Source of the DNA: Chitinophaga pinensis
GTDB taxonomy: Bacteria; Bacteroidota; Bacteroidia; B-17B0; Aurantibacillaceae
DNA: 34,709 bases
Reading direction: 5' to 3'
Assembly: GCA_945860225.1 (NCBI GenBank)
Contig: CAMAPT010000026.1
Coordinates: forward strand, 1 to 34,709
The notes below the pieces were generated by a model that was not told the DNA's origin, did not search any database, and saw only the letters and a program-made list of their open reading frames with translations. Position 1 is the first letter of the stretch. Each line of letters begins with the position of its first letter. This document shows, piece after piece, positions 25,068-34,570 of the stretch. Both the position numbers and the translations under genes were made by a program.

Positions 25068-26714
25068 TTATAGTTCAATCACTTTATCAGCATAACGTAA
25101 GGCCGAATCTCTATGGCTGATAATAATGGTCGTTTTATTTTTCATAATAGTTTTCAAATTATTTAAAATTAACTCTTCTGTTTCAACATCTACAGCTGAT
25201 AAACAATCATCAAAAATTAATATCTGTGGCTGTGATATAATGGCTCTTGCAATTGATATACGTTGCTTTTGTCCTCCAGATAAAGTTACTCCTCGTTCTC
25301 CAATAATAGTATCGAATCCATCAGGAAAAGACATAATATTATCATAAACACCCGCATCTTTTGATGCTTTAATAATTTCCTCCTCAGAGTAGGAATATTG
25401 AGTAGAAAATGTAATATTGTTTCTTATAGTATCAGAAAATAGGAATACTTCTTGAGGAACATAGCCAATGCTCCTTCTTAACTCAAACAAATCATAGTTC
25501 TTAATTAATTCATGATCAATTAATATCTCACCGAAAGTTGTATCATATAGCCTTGTTAATAGATTAGCCAAGGTCGATTTCCCTGAACCTATTTGACCTT
25601 TTATTCCTAAAGTTTTTCCTTTTTCAATTTTTAAATTAAAATTTTTAAACACCTCAATTTTACTATCTGAATATGTAAACGATACATTTTTAAATTCAAT
25701 ATCGCCTTCTATTTTTTGGGTTAATGCAGAAGTATTAATAATATTTGACTTGGCATTTAAAAATTCGTTGATTCGGGTTTGAGAAGCGGAGGCTCTTTGA
25801 ATAAGAGAAGTAACCCACCCTAATGAAGCAAAAGGCCAAGTCAATTTATATACATATAAAATAAATTCTGTTATGTTACCTGGTTCAATTGTTTTATAAA
25901 TAACTAAATATCCACCAAGCCAAACAGTTCCAATAACAGACAATCCAATCATTAAAACCATTACCGGCTGAAAAAATGCTTCTACGATAGCTAATTTTAA
26001 ATTACGTTTTTTAAAATCATGACTTAATTTTTCTAATTCATCCGTATAATGTTTTTCTCTTGCATAAGCTTTAATAACTCTAATGGCAGAAAATGTTTCT
26101 TGTGTATGTGAAGTTAATTTAGACAGTTCTTGCTGAACGATGGTACTTCTTTTATTGATTAAATCAGAAACTTTATAAATAACAAATGATAATAATGGTA
26201 AAGGTGCAAATACTAAAAATGTGAGCTGCCAGTTAATTTTGAGCATAAATACCATTACAATGATAACGGTTGCAAATGTATTGATTAAATACATAATGGC
26301 CGGACCAGTATACATCCTCACTTTTCCTACATCCTCGCTAATTCTATTCATTAAATCTCCTGTGCTGTTATTCTTATAAAATGATGCATCTAATGTTTGA
26401 TAATGAGCATAAAGTTCATTTTTTTGGTCAAATTCAATATGTCGACTCATGACTATAATGGTTTGACGCATTAAAAACAAGAAGAAACCACTTGTTAACG
26501 TAAGCACTAATAATTTAGAGCCAAAAACAATAAATTTTGATGAATCAACTTTTGATTGACTAATGATTAAGCGAATAATTTCATTCGTTGCATCTCTAAC
26601 TACTACGCCTTGATAAATTGAAAAAAACGTAGATAAAACGACAAAAAATGCCCCTAACAATAAACGCCATTTATACTTAATAAAATAAGCATTGATGGTC
26701 TGAAGTGATTTCAT
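25068..26714 (-). CDS. ABC exporter half-transporter (permease-ATPase)
   Basis: This 548-residue type IV ABC exporter half has six transmembrane helices in residues 15-300 and an ATPase domain from about 336 on. Walker A is GQIGSGKST (373-381), the Q-loop is VPQE (Q421), the signature is LSGGQKQR (478-485), Walker B is ILIFDD (498-503), and the switch His is H534. The residue after the Walker B Asp is Asp503 instead of the catalytic Glu, as in MdlA/YheI-type subunits that work in heterodimers. The chain stops about 10 residues past the switch His (ADKVIEL), lacking the usual C-terminal 25-35 residues. No partner gene is next to it. The substrate is unknown. Confidence 0.9.
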   Translation of the reverse strand: MKSLQTINAYFIKYKWRLLLGAFFVVLSTFFSIYQGVVVRDATNEIIRLIISQSKVDSSKFIVFGSKLLVLTLTSGFFLFLMRQTIIVMSRHIEFDQKNELYAHYQTLDASFYKNNSTGDLMNRISEDVGKVRMYTGPAIMYLINTFATVIIVMVFMLKINWQLTFLVFAPLPLLSFVIYKVSDLINKRSTIVQQELSKLTSHTQETFSAIRVIKAYAREKHYTDELEKLSHDFKKRNLKLAIVEAFFQPVMVLMIGLSVIGTVWLGGYLVIYKTIEPGNITEFILYVYKLTWPFASLGWVTSLIQRASASQTRINEFLNAKSNIINTSALTQKIEGDIEFKNVSFTYSDSKIEVFKNFNLKIEKGKTLGIKGQIGSGKSTLANLLTRLYDTTFGEILIDHELIKNYDLFELRRSIGYVPQEVFLFSDTIRNNITFSTQYSYSEEEIIKASKDAGVYDNIMSFPDGFDTIIGERGVTLSGGQKQRISIARAIISQPQILIFDDCLSAVDVETEELILNNLKTIMKNKTTIIISHRDSALRYADKVIEL

Positions 26715-26816
26715 TTAAATAAGATTGAAATGGCAAAAATGAAAAGACAATCAAATGCAATGATTGTGAATAAAACTAAGACAACAATAAAATTGTATGT
26801 AACTCTATTTGAACAA

Positions 26817-27770
26817 TTAAAAATCGTAGTTCAACTGATTAGTTGCTTTTTGTAAAATTTCAAAAGCATTTTCTGCCATTAAATTTTCTTTATCAAGCGT
26901 TGGATTAATTTCTACCATTTCAAAGCAAACAATTTTTTTAGAACGCATGATATAATAAATCAAATTACCAGCTTCTTTTTCAGTTATACCATTTGGAACA
27001 GGTGTTCCTGTTCCACTAGAAATACGACTATCCATACTATCTACATCAAAACTCACATAAATCAAATCACAATGATCTAAATAATTTAATGATTCGATAG
27101 CCACGCGTTCAACTGCCTTCTTTCTTATTTCAGGTAAATTAAAAACACGAACTTTATTTTTCTTAATCAAATAATCTTCTTGCGGTTCAAAATCACGAAG
27201 AGCAATGAATACTATATCATTAAAATGAATTTTAGGAGAAATTCCTCCGAGATTTTTTAACTTTTCCCAATACTCTACAGTTTCATCGTCGGGTTTATTT
27301 TGCTGTCTTTCCTTATTATCTTCACCCAAAACGCAGGCAATTGGCATTCCATGCATATTTCCGCTCGGAGTCGTGTAAGGAGTATGTAAATCAGCATGCG
27401 CATCTATCCATATAATACCAATCCGTTTATTAGGATAAGCCATTTTAATACCACTAATAGTGCCTAATGCGGAACTATGGTCTCCTGCCAAAACAATAGG
27501 AACTTCATCGTTAAGTAAGGTATTTTTTATTTCAACTGATAAGCGATCATTCAGTGTATAAATACCTTTAATTCTTTTGGCATGATCGTGCACTACTGGC
27601 TCAAGCAACAAATGATTTTCATTTTGAACTTCAACCGCCTTAAATTTTTTAAAAAAATTACTCCCAAAATCCAATGCTGCTATTTTGATGGCATCAACTC
27701 CCATACTCGCACCTCGAGTACCTGCACCTATTTCACTTTTTACCTCAATTAATTTAATTGGTTTTATCAT
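26817..27770 (-). CDS. rocF: Arginase
   Basis: This ureohydrolase splits arginine to ornithine and urea in the cytoplasm. The 317 residues are full length. Mn2+ ligands are all present: H98 in AGDHSSALG, D123, H125 and D127 in WIDAHADLHTP, and D242 and D244 in SFDVDSMD. The TPSGNMHGMP stretch (residues about 134-143) is the arginine-binding loop typical of arginase rather than agmatinase. The EINP Glu (E287) completes the active site. It is flanked by about 100-bp spacers and is probably its own transcription unit between the ABC gene and bioD. Agmatinase or formimidoylglutamase is less likely. Confidence 0.9.
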   Translation of the reverse strand: MIKPIKLIEVKSEIGAGTRGASMGVDAIKIAALDFGSNFFKKFKAVEVQNENHLLLEPVVHDHAKRIKGIYTLNDRLSVEIKNTLLNDEVPIVLAGDHSSALGTISGIKMAYPNKRIGIIWIDAHADLHTPYTTPSGNMHGMPIACVLGEDNKERQQNKPDDETVEYWEKLKNLGGISPKIHFNDIVFIALRDFEPQEDYLIKKNKVRVFNLPEIRKKAVERVAIESLNYLDHCDLIYVSFDVDSMDSRISSGTGTPVPNGITEKEAGNLIYYIMRSKKIVCFEMVEINPTLDKENLMAENAFEILQKATNQLNYDF

Positions 27771-27873
27771 AAAATTTTCTTTTAGTTCTTGTAAAGATAC
27801 AAATCAAAAATTACATGTACCACGGATTGGTAAATTATAAATTGAAAATTTGGTCTGAAAATAAAAATGATAG

Positions 27874-28473
27874 TTAGATATGTTTTGAAATATTCAAAAT
27901 TGTATCTTTTCTTATAGATTGAATAGATGGGATAGCGATGATTTTTGTGTTCGGTAAAACATTCAAAATAGCTTCTTTAACTTCGTTTTCAAAATCTCCA
28001 TTAAACACTAATGAATGAATCTTAAAGTGATTTTTAATTAAATAATCAATTGATAAAAGAGTATGATTAATGCAACCCAAGTAATTAGTAATAACCAAAA
28101 CGATTTCACAATCAAATTTTTTAGCTAGATCTATGACATAGTTCGTTTGATTTAAAGGGACTAACAAACCTCCTGCACCCTCAATAATCAAATGATTTGA
28201 TGTTTCTGGTAAACAAATTGCATCAATATCAATATGAATACTCTCTAATTTAGCAGCAAAATGTGGTGATAAAGGTTCTTTTAGTAAATAACTTTCAGAA
28301 TGAATCAGCGTTTTAGAATTAGTAATCAAAGATTTAACAGTATCAGAATCTTTACCATCAACTACTCCACTTTGAACCGGTTTCCAATAATCAGCTTTCA
28401 TGGTCTCAGTTAAAATCGCAGAAACGATCGTTTTACCTACATTGGTTCCAATACCAGTCACAAATAAATTCAT
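27874..28473 (-). CDS. bioD: Dethiobiotin synthase
   Basis: This ATP-dependent enzyme closes the ureido ring of dethiobiotin, the penultimate step of biotin synthesis. The 199 residues carry the P-loop GIGTNVGKT (7-15), the substrate-binding YWKPVQSG, and EGAGGLLVPL, all diagnostic. The ATG overlaps the stop of the upstream glycosyltransferase gene by four bases (ATGA), so it is translationally coupled to a glycan-type operon. No other bio gene is in the window, which is unusual for bioD. Confidence 0.95.
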   Translation of the reverse strand: MNLFVTGIGTNVGKTIVSAILTETMKADYWKPVQSGVVDGKDSDTVKSLITNSKTLIHSESYLLKEPLSPHFAAKLESIHIDIDAICLPETSNHLIIEGAGGLLVPLNQTNYVIDLAKKFDCEIVLVITNYLGCINHTLLSIDYLIKNHFKIHSLVFNGDFENEVKEAILNVLPNTKIIAIPSIQSIRKDTILNISKHI

Positions 28474-29615
28474 AATTCAAACATTTTAAGATACTGTTTT
28501 TTAATCTGTTCTATATTTAACTTTTGTTGAATGTAAATCAAACAAGCTCTAGACATCCTATTGAATTCATCTTGTCCTAATTGACTTAATGCAATAACAG
28601 CCTGAATAAATTGATTTTTATTGACTAATGGCAAATCAAAACCAACTTTATTATGTTCTAAGAAACGCCATGGAGTTTGATCTGAAATAATAACCAGCCT
28701 AGCATTTTGAAAAGTTTCTACAATAATATGTCCAAAATTTTCAGTTTGTGTAGGCATAAAAAGAGCATGATACTGACTGATAGTTTGGCTCATTTCAGAC
28801 TGTTTTAATACCGATTTATAACTAAATTTGATATTTTCGGGTAATTGCATAGCATTTTGTTCACATAATCTCCAGTATACTTCATCTTCCTTTGGGCCAT
28901 AAACATCGAATATGATTTGTTCGCTTTTAATTTCCTTTAAAATTTCGATAGCAAAATTAAGATTTTTGATGTCTACAATTCGAGCTATAAAACATAACTT
29001 CAATACACCAACTTCTTTATCAATTGATCTTAGCTGATTAGATACCGCAGGAAAATTAGAAACTTCTGAAATTAATACATTGGTATAAATTCTTTTTTTA
29101 ATTTCATTAGTTTCATCTGCTGATGTTGATTGCCAATGAATATTTTTAAATAAACCAGTTAATTTTGCATAACATAAAAATATTTGCTTTTTAAAGGGTT
29201 TTACGGCTAAAGCGCCATCTCGTAACATTCCTCGTGGAGCAAGAACAATATTAGAAGTGATTTTACCCTGTTTTTTCCAATTTAGTGGATAAATGCTAAA
29301 CACTTTTGAAAATAAACTATTCAAATAAATTGTATCGTGAGGCGTTTTTTGAATTAATTTTAATATAAATTTAGAATTAAGATTTTCGGGGCTCACATAA
29401 AATACGCTGCGGCCTTCATAAAATGTCCATTCATTGATAATTATATTATCATATGCTTTTGTAGAATTAAAATCCCTGTCATTAGTAATAATCTTGAAAT
29501 CTAAATCATTTGCCAAATTTTGAGTTAAAGTAGCTATAGACTGAATGGGTCCTCCTGCCAAAAAACCAGGCAAAAACCAATCGCATAAAATTAGTATTGT
29601 TTTTTTAGCTTTCAA
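28470..29615 (-). CDS. GT4-type glycosyltransferase (GT-B fold)
   Basis: This 381-residue protein is likely a cytoplasmic glycosyltransferase adding a sugar to a lipid-linked glycan. The N-terminal domain begins ILILCDWFLPGFLAGGPIQS, a typical acceptor-side segment. NIVLAPRGMLRDGALAVKPFKK is conserved in GT4 enzymes of polysaccharide loci. The C-terminal nucleotide-sugar domain has KLCFIARIVDIKNLNFAIEI and the E-x7-E motif ENFGHIIVE. Donor and acceptor cannot be told. It overlaps asnB by 11 bp upstream and bioD by 4 bp downstream. Confidence 0.88.
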   Translation of the reverse strand: MKAKKTILILCDWFLPGFLAGGPIQSIATLTQNLANDLDFKIITNDRDFNSTKAYDNIIINEWTFYEGRSVFYVSPENLNSKFILKLIQKTPHDTIYLNSLFSKVFSIYPLNWKKQGKITSNIVLAPRGMLRDGALAVKPFKKQIFLCYAKLTGLFKNIHWQSTSADETNEIKKRIYTNVLISEVSNFPAVSNQLRSIDKEVGVLKLCFIARIVDIKNLNFAIEILKEIKSEQIIFDVYGPKEDEVYWRLCEQNAMQLPENIKFSYKSVLKQSEMSQTISQYHALFMPTQTENFGHIIVETFQNARLVIISDQTPWRFLEHNKVGFDLPLVNKNQFIQAVIALSQLGQDEFNRMSRACLIYIQQKLNIEQIKKQYLKMFEL

Positions 29616-31491
29616 TTTGATGTGTATTCATCCAATTATTTAATACTACTAAATGCCAAATTCTACTCCAAGTAATTTTTGGATCGTTATTTAAAAAACG
29701 ATTCCAAATTGACAAAACAGCTTCTCTATTAACAAATGGACGTTTTGAAAACTGAACCATCTGTTCTTCGCAAAATTCTTTTAAATCTTCTTTTAACCAA
29801 TTTTTCCATGGTAAAACAAAACCCATTTTAGGACGGTTTACTATATCCCTTGGCAATAAATCACCTAACGAATCTACAAGTAATTTTTTTGGTGAATGAG
29901 GATATTTGTATAGGTCATTGATTCCTAATACATATTCAACTAATTTATAATCCAAAAATGGAACTCGAACCTCTAATGCAACGGCCATGCTCATTTGATC
30001 GGTGTCTCTCAATAATACATTTTGCATATAAGTTTGAATCTCAAATAAAGATACCCTACTCAAGAGATGATTTTTATCTGTTTCACTTCTTCTTATTATA
30101 TTTTTTATAAAATTATCAGAATCATAGTATTCTTTAATCAAGTTAATGTAGTCCTTCTGATTGAATAATTTTCGATTAATCGGATAGGCATTAAATCCAT
30201 TGATAGTATCTAAATTTAAAACTTCAGCCGTTTTATCCCCTTGTATTGATTTCTTTTTAGCAGCTAATAATTTTCCTATTAAACCTTTTGCCGGAATAAT
30301 ATTTAACCATGCCTTTTTCTCTAACTCGCAGTACCGTTTAAAAATATCATAACCGGCAAATAATTCATCCCCTCCTAAACCTGATAATGCCATTGTTATA
30401 CCAGCTTGTTTTGTAGCTTTTGAGACTACATAACTATTTGGTCCATCTCCACTAGGAAAATCAATCGCATTTAATGCTTCTGGCAATTGAGTTAAGAAAT
30501 TTTCTGGAGTTAATTTAATTTCATGGTGCTTTGTATTAAATTTTTGTGCAATTTGTTTTGCATATTTAGATTCCGAAAATTCGCTTTCATCAAAACTAAC
30601 ATTAAATGTTTGTACTTTTTCAGAAGAAATTTGACTCATTAATCCGACTATCGCACTACTATCAATTCCTCCAGATAAAAATGCGCCAAAAGGTACATCT
30701 GAAATTAATCGCCTTTCCACAGAGGCCGTTAAAAGTTGTTTAACTCGGCTACACGTTTCTTTATAGGTTAATTCTTCCTGATTTTTACCATAATCATTCA
30801 CATTCCAGAACTGTTTAATATTTAAAACATTGTCTTTGTATTCTAGAAAATGACCTGGCATTAAAATTTGAACGCCCTCCAAAATAGTATTCGGTGCATG
30901 AACCGTAGCATATTGAACATATTCAGATACTGATTTTAAATTGATTTTTTTATTGATTAATCCGGAATATATCAATGCTCTGATTTCAGAAGCAAATATC
31001 AATACATTGTTTTGCATAGAATAATACAATGGCTTCTCACCTATCCTATCTCTAGCTATCACTATTTTTTTTTCAATAGTATCCCAAATTGCAAATGCAA
31101 ACATGCCATTGAAACGATTTAGGCAATCAATTCCCCAACGTATATAAGCTGCTAAAACTACTTCTGTATCTGAATTTGTTTTAAATATGTAAGGTAATCC
31201 TTTAGATCCAAATTCTACTCTTTGAAGTTCTAATTTTAATTCTTTAAAATTATATAATTCACCATTATAAACCATTATATATCGCCTATCAGAAGATACA
31301 AATGGCTGATTTCCAGAATCCGATAAATCAATTATGGATAAACGACGATGACCTAAATAACAATCTTCATCGTTCCAACCTCCTTCAAAATCAGGACCAC
31401 GATGACTCATGACCTCGTTCATATTTTTTATGGCAGAACGGTAGGATGAATCTGTAATTTGTTGACCAACAATTCCTGCAATTCCACACAT
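29605..31491 (-). CDS. asnB: Asparagine synthase (glutamine-hydrolysing), AsnB family
   Basis: This 628-residue glutamine amidotransferase transfers ammonia from Gln to Asp or a related carboxylate. The N-terminal nucleophile is Cys2 (MCGIAG). RRLSIIDLSDSGNQPF and YNGELYNF belong to the glutaminase domain. The synthetase domain has the PP-loop LSGGIDSSA (272-280), then GLGGDELFAGY and ALEVRVPFLDYKLVEY. In glycan operons such AsnB homologues may amidate sugar acids rather than make free Asn, so the cellular role is open. It lies between the epimerase gene (26 bp gap) and the glycosyltransferase gene (11-bp overlap). Confidence 0.93.
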   Translation of the reverse strand: MCGIAGIVGQQITDSSYRSAIKNMNEVMSHRGPDFEGGWNDEDCYLGHRRLSIIDLSDSGNQPFVSSDRRYIMVYNGELYNFKELKLELQRVEFGSKGLPYIFKTNSDTEVVLAAYIRWGIDCLNRFNGMFAFAIWDTIEKKIVIARDRIGEKPLYYSMQNNVLIFASEIRALIYSGLINKKINLKSVSEYVQYATVHAPNTILEGVQILMPGHFLEYKDNVLNIKQFWNVNDYGKNQEELTYKETCSRVKQLLTASVERRLISDVPFGAFLSGGIDSSAIVGLMSQISSEKVQTFNVSFDESEFSESKYAKQIAQKFNTKHHEIKLTPENFLTQLPEALNAIDFPSGDGPNSYVVSKATKQAGITMALSGLGGDELFAGYDIFKRYCELEKKAWLNIIPAKGLIGKLLAAKKKSIQGDKTAEVLNLDTINGFNAYPINRKLFNQKDYINLIKEYYDSDNFIKNIIRRSETDKNHLLSRVSLFEIQTYMQNVLLRDTDQMSMAVALEVRVPFLDYKLVEYVLGINDLYKYPHSPKKLLVDSLGDLLPRDIVNRPKMGFVLPWKNWLKEDLKEFCEEQMVQFSKRPFVNREAVLSIWNRFLNNDPKITWSRIWHLVVLNNWMNTHQIES

Positions 31492-31517
31492 ATTTAAAAA
31501 AAATTTAAAAGTAAAAA

Positions 31518-32465
31518 CTACAATCCTATTGATTGAAGGTATTTTTTATTTACCATCATTTGTTTAATACCTTCTTCTACAGTAATTAAATCCCTGCCTA
31601 AAATTTCTTTCATTTTTGAATTATCTGGCTGGCGACGGGTCATATCTCCTTCTTTTAAAGGGAGTAAATGAATTATTTTTGATTGACTATTTGAAATTTT
31701 TATAACTAGGTTAGCCAAATCTAAAACAGTCATTAATTTATCGCTGCCAATATTGATGACATCGTTTACTAATAATTTTTTATTCATTATGGCAAGGCAA
31801 GTATCTATATTATCATCGATATACGTAAAAGTTCTTGTTTGAGAACCATCACCATAAATAGTAATATCTTGATTTTTTAGAGCCTGAGCTAAAAATTTTG
31901 ACACTACAAAATCGGTACTTTGGTTAGGCCCATAAGTATTGAAGAAACGAAATATAGTATATGACAATCCAAATTCCTGCTGATAACTTTTTAGAAAACT
32001 TTCTCCTACATTTTTAACTACGGCATAAGGCACCCTTGAATTTAATGGTGTTCTGTGTTCATGTTGCGGTAATTCTACCGGTTCGCCATAAACCTCAGAA
32101 GACGACGAATAATATATATGTTCTACGGATGAATTTTTAGATAAATTCAAAATATGTTTAATACCTGAAATATCATTTAATACACTTACAGGATTTTCTT
32201 GTGTTCTTTGAACTCCAACCACAGCTGCAAAATGAAACACATAGTGAAAATTATATGCCAACATAATAGAAGATATTTCTCGGTAATCATTTACATCAGC
32301 TTTTATAAATTTCCAATTATCAAACTCTGCAGAAGGTAATTTGGAAATAAATCCTGTGGATAAATCATCAACAATAACTACGTAATTGGATTTATCCTGA
32401 ACTAATTTTTCTACTAAAGCACCGCCTACATTTCCTGCCCCACCAGTCACTAAAATTTTCTTCAT
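31518..32465 (-). CDS. NAD-dependent nucleotide-sugar epimerase/dehydratase (extended SDR)
   Basis: This 315-residue extended short-chain dehydrogenase acts on nucleotide sugars, such as UDP-glucose 4-epimerase or UDP-glucuronate decarboxylase relatives. The N-terminal NAD-binding motif is GGAGNVGGALVEKL. The active site is SSSSEVYG with YAVVKNVGE (the YxxxK pair). The C-terminal part has RFFNTYGPNQS and IYGDGSQTRTFTYIDD, typical of this group. The exact substrate cannot be told. It is the first gene of the minus-strand operon with asnB, the glycosyltransferase and bioD, and has a well-formed promoter just upstream. Confidence 0.92.
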   Translation of the reverse strand: MKKILVTGGAGNVGGALVEKLVQDKSNYVVIVDDLSTGFISKLPSAEFDNWKFIKADVNDYREISSIMLAYNFHYVFHFAAVVGVQRTQENPVSVLNDISGIKHILNLSKNSSVEHIYYSSSSEVYGEPVELPQHEHRTPLNSRVPYAVVKNVGESFLKSYQQEFGLSYTIFRFFNTYGPNQSTDFVVSKFLAQALKNQDITIYGDGSQTRTFTYIDDNIDTCLAIMNKKLLVNDVINIGSDKLMTVLDLANLVIKISNSQSKIIHLLPLKEGDMTRRQPDNSKMKEILGRDLITVEEGIKQMMVNKKYLQSIGL

Positions 32466-32495
32466 AAGTATTTAAAATAACAAAGGCGAATGTAA

Positions 32496-32525
32496 CAAAA
32501 TTACCTCAATTATAATGACGCCAAA
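32496..32525 (-). promoter_or_regulatory. Promoter of the epimerase-asnB-glycosyltransferase-bioD operon
   Basis: The minus strand has TTTG at 32525-32522 and TAATTTTG at 32503-32496, separated by 18 bp, a good match to the Bacteroidota TTTG/TAnnTTTG promoter. The leader would be about 25 nt. Confidence 0.6.
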
Positions 32526-32552
32526 TAGTTAAACGATAACCCAAATTTTGAT

Positions 32553-32560
32553 TACTTTTG
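32553..32560 (+). promoter_or_regulatory. -7 element (TACTTTTG) of argS
   Basis: TACTTTTG matches TAnnTTTG and ends only 4 bases before the argS ATG at 32565. Transcription would begin at or next to the start codon, giving a leaderless or nearly leaderless mRNA. The -33 element is weak (no clear TTTG at the right distance). Confidence 0.4.
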
Positions 32561-32564
32561 CTAT

Positions 32565-34355
32565 ATGAATATAGAGCTATTTTTATCTACTCAACTATCA
32601 CCTATCATCAATGAATTATTTGGATTATCTTCTACTCCCAATGACATAATTCTTCAAAAAACAAAAAAAGAATTTGAAGGCGATTACACTCTTGTTACAT
32701 TTCCATTCATAAAGGCGGCCAAAACTACTCCCGAAAAAACAGGTGAACTAATTGGAGAAAAACTGATTTTATCTAATTCACTCATTGAAAAATTCAATGT
32801 TGTAAAAGGTTTTTTAAATATTTCTTTGTCAAACAATTTTTGGTTATCTGAATTTAAATCAATTTCAAAAGATGCTAATTATGGGATAAAACCCTATAAA
32901 AGTAGCGGAAAACAAATAATGCTCGAATATTCGTCTCCAAATACTAACAAACCTTTGCATTTAGGACATGTTCGCAACAATTTACTCGGATTCGCTGTGG
33001 CATCTATCCTTAAAACTCAAGGACATGATGTCATTAAAGTTAATTTGGTAAATGACCGAGGCATACATATATGCAAAAGTATGATTGCTTGGAAATTATT
33101 TGGTAATGGAGAAACACCCCTATCAAGTGGCATAAAAGGAGATCATTTAGTTGGTAAATACTATGTGGAGTTTGATAAAGCTTTTAAAAAGGAAATACAA
33201 ACTTTGATAGCTAATGGAATCTCTAAAGAAGAAGCTGAAAGGCAAGCCCCCATTATGATAAAAACCCAAGAAATGCTTTTGAAATGGGAAGCTAACGATC
33301 CTGAAACAATTGCTTTATGGAAAATGATGAATAGTTGGGTATACGATGGGTTTCAAGTTTCTTATAAAAAATTAGGAGTTGATTTCGACAGTATTTATTA
33401 CGAAAGCAATACCTATTTATTGGGTAAAGAAATTGTGCAAGAAGGTCTATCGAAAGGTATATTTTATAAAAAAGACAATGGTAGTATTTGCATTGATTTA
33501 ACAAATGATGGATTAGATGAAAAGGTTGTATTACGTAGTGATGGGACTTCTGTATATATTACTCAAGATTTAGGAACTGCCATAGAACGATTTAAAGAAT
33601 TTCCAACTATCAACCAAATGATTTATACGGTAGGTAATGAACAAGATTACCACTTTAAAGTATTATTTAAAATACTTTCCAAACTTGGTTACGATTGGGC
33701 AGATGAATGTTATCACTTATCTTATGGAATGGTAGAATTACCCGAAGGTAAAATGAAAAGCCGCGAAGGAACAGTTGTAGATGCAGATGATTTAATTGAT
33801 GGGATGGTTTTTACAGCAAAAGAAACAACTGAGGAATCTGGGAAAGTAGCCAATTTTAATGATGATGAAAAAGAAGAATTGTATCACACCATTGGAATGG
33901 GTGCTTTAAAATATTTTATCTTAAAAGTTGATCCTAAAAAGAAAATGTTATTTGATCCTAAAGAAAGTATTGATTTACATGGAAATACGGGGCCTTTTAT
34001 TCAATATGCTCATGCTAGAATCAAATCAATTTTAAGAGATTTTAATAAATCAACGGAAAGTTTAACAATTTCAGACGATATATTATTACATGATAAAGAA
34101 AAAGAATTAATTAAATTTCAATATGATTTCCCGAAAATATTAGAAGAATCTGCTAATTCATTTAATCCTGCTATTGTAGCTAATTATACTTATGAATTGG
34201 CAAAACTATTTAATCAGTTTTATAATGAATGTTCAGTTTTAAAAGAAGATAATCAATCTATTAAAGATTTTAGAATTAAATTAATTGAATCTACTGCGAG
34301 AATCATAAAAAATAGTATGGAATGCTTAGGGATCAAGGTGCCTGAAAGAATGTGA
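32565..34355 (+). CDS. argS: Arginine--tRNA ligase
   Basis: This class I synthetase charges tRNA-Arg. The 596 residues are full length. An N-terminal Add-1 tRNA-binding domain (1-105) leads to the HIGH-like HLGH (132-135) in SSPNTNKPLHLGHVRNN. VYITQDLGTA and VGNEQDYHFK are conserved, and the KMSKS-like loop reads KMKSREGT. The C-terminal helical anticodon domain contains HGNTGPFIQYAHARIKSI. The gene is monocistronic, divergent from the glycan operon, and followed by a hairpin terminator. Confidence 0.97.
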   Translation: MNIELFLSTQLSPIINELFGLSSTPNDIILQKTKKEFEGDYTLVTFPFIKAAKTTPEKTGELIGEKLILSNSLIEKFNVVKGFLNISLSNNFWLSEFKSISKDANYGIKPYKSSGKQIMLEYSSPNTNKPLHLGHVRNNLLGFAVASILKTQGHDVIKVNLVNDRGIHICKSMIAWKLFGNGETPLSSGIKGDHLVGKYYVEFDKAFKKEIQTLIANGISKEEAERQAPIMIKTQEMLLKWEANDPETIALWKMMNSWVYDGFQVSYKKLGVDFDSIYYESNTYLLGKEIVQEGLSKGIFYKKDNGSICIDLTNDGLDEKVVLRSDGTSVYITQDLGTAIERFKEFPTINQMIYTVGNEQDYHFKVLFKILSKLGYDWADECYHLSYGMVELPEGKMKSREGTVVDADDLIDGMVFTAKETTEESGKVANFNDDEKEELYHTIGMGALKYFILKVDPKKKMLFDPKESIDLHGNTGPFIQYAHARIKSILRDFNKSTESLTISDDILLHDKEKELIKFQYDFPKILEESANSFNPAIVANYTYELAKLFNQFYNECSVLKEDNQSIKDFRIKLIESTARIIKNSMECLGIKVPERM

Positions 34356-34380
34356 TATCACCTAGACGATACTTTTAATT

Positions 34381-34425
34381 TTAGTTGAAATAAACATTAT
34401 TTTATGTTTTTTCAACTAATAAAAA
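34381..34425 (+). terminator. Terminator of argS
   Basis: TTAGTTGAAA at 34381-34390 pairs with TTTCAACTAA at 34410-34419, and the inner AAACAT/ATGTTT extends the stem. A/T-rich sequence follows. It begins 26 bp after the argS stop codon. Confidence 0.65.
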
Positions 34426-34520
34426 ATTTACTCCCAGTTTTTCATTGCCTGTTCTTGCAAATTTGAGAAATAAATACTTCAATAATCAAATATCTTCTTT
34501 TGACTCAATTTAACCAAAAC

Positions 34521-34553
34521 AAATAAGGCTGTCTTAAAAAGACAGCCTTATTT
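34521..34553. terminator. 15-bp perfect hairpin next to the insertion sequence
   Basis: AAATAAGGCTGTCTT at 34521-34535 pairs perfectly with 34539-34553 around a 3-nt loop. The A-rich and T-rich stem bases let it terminate in both directions. It sits about 20 bp outside the putative left end of the IS3-type element, where such hairpins can shield against read-through. Confidence 0.65.
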
Positions 34554-34570
34554 AAATATAATCTCTCGTC

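Noticed and set aside
25053-25072. Short hairpin TATAAGA/TCTTATA between the convergent genes
   Set aside because: The stem is only 7 bp of A/T-rich sequence, overlaps the ABC gene stop codon and lacks a T run, so a terminator call is not supported.
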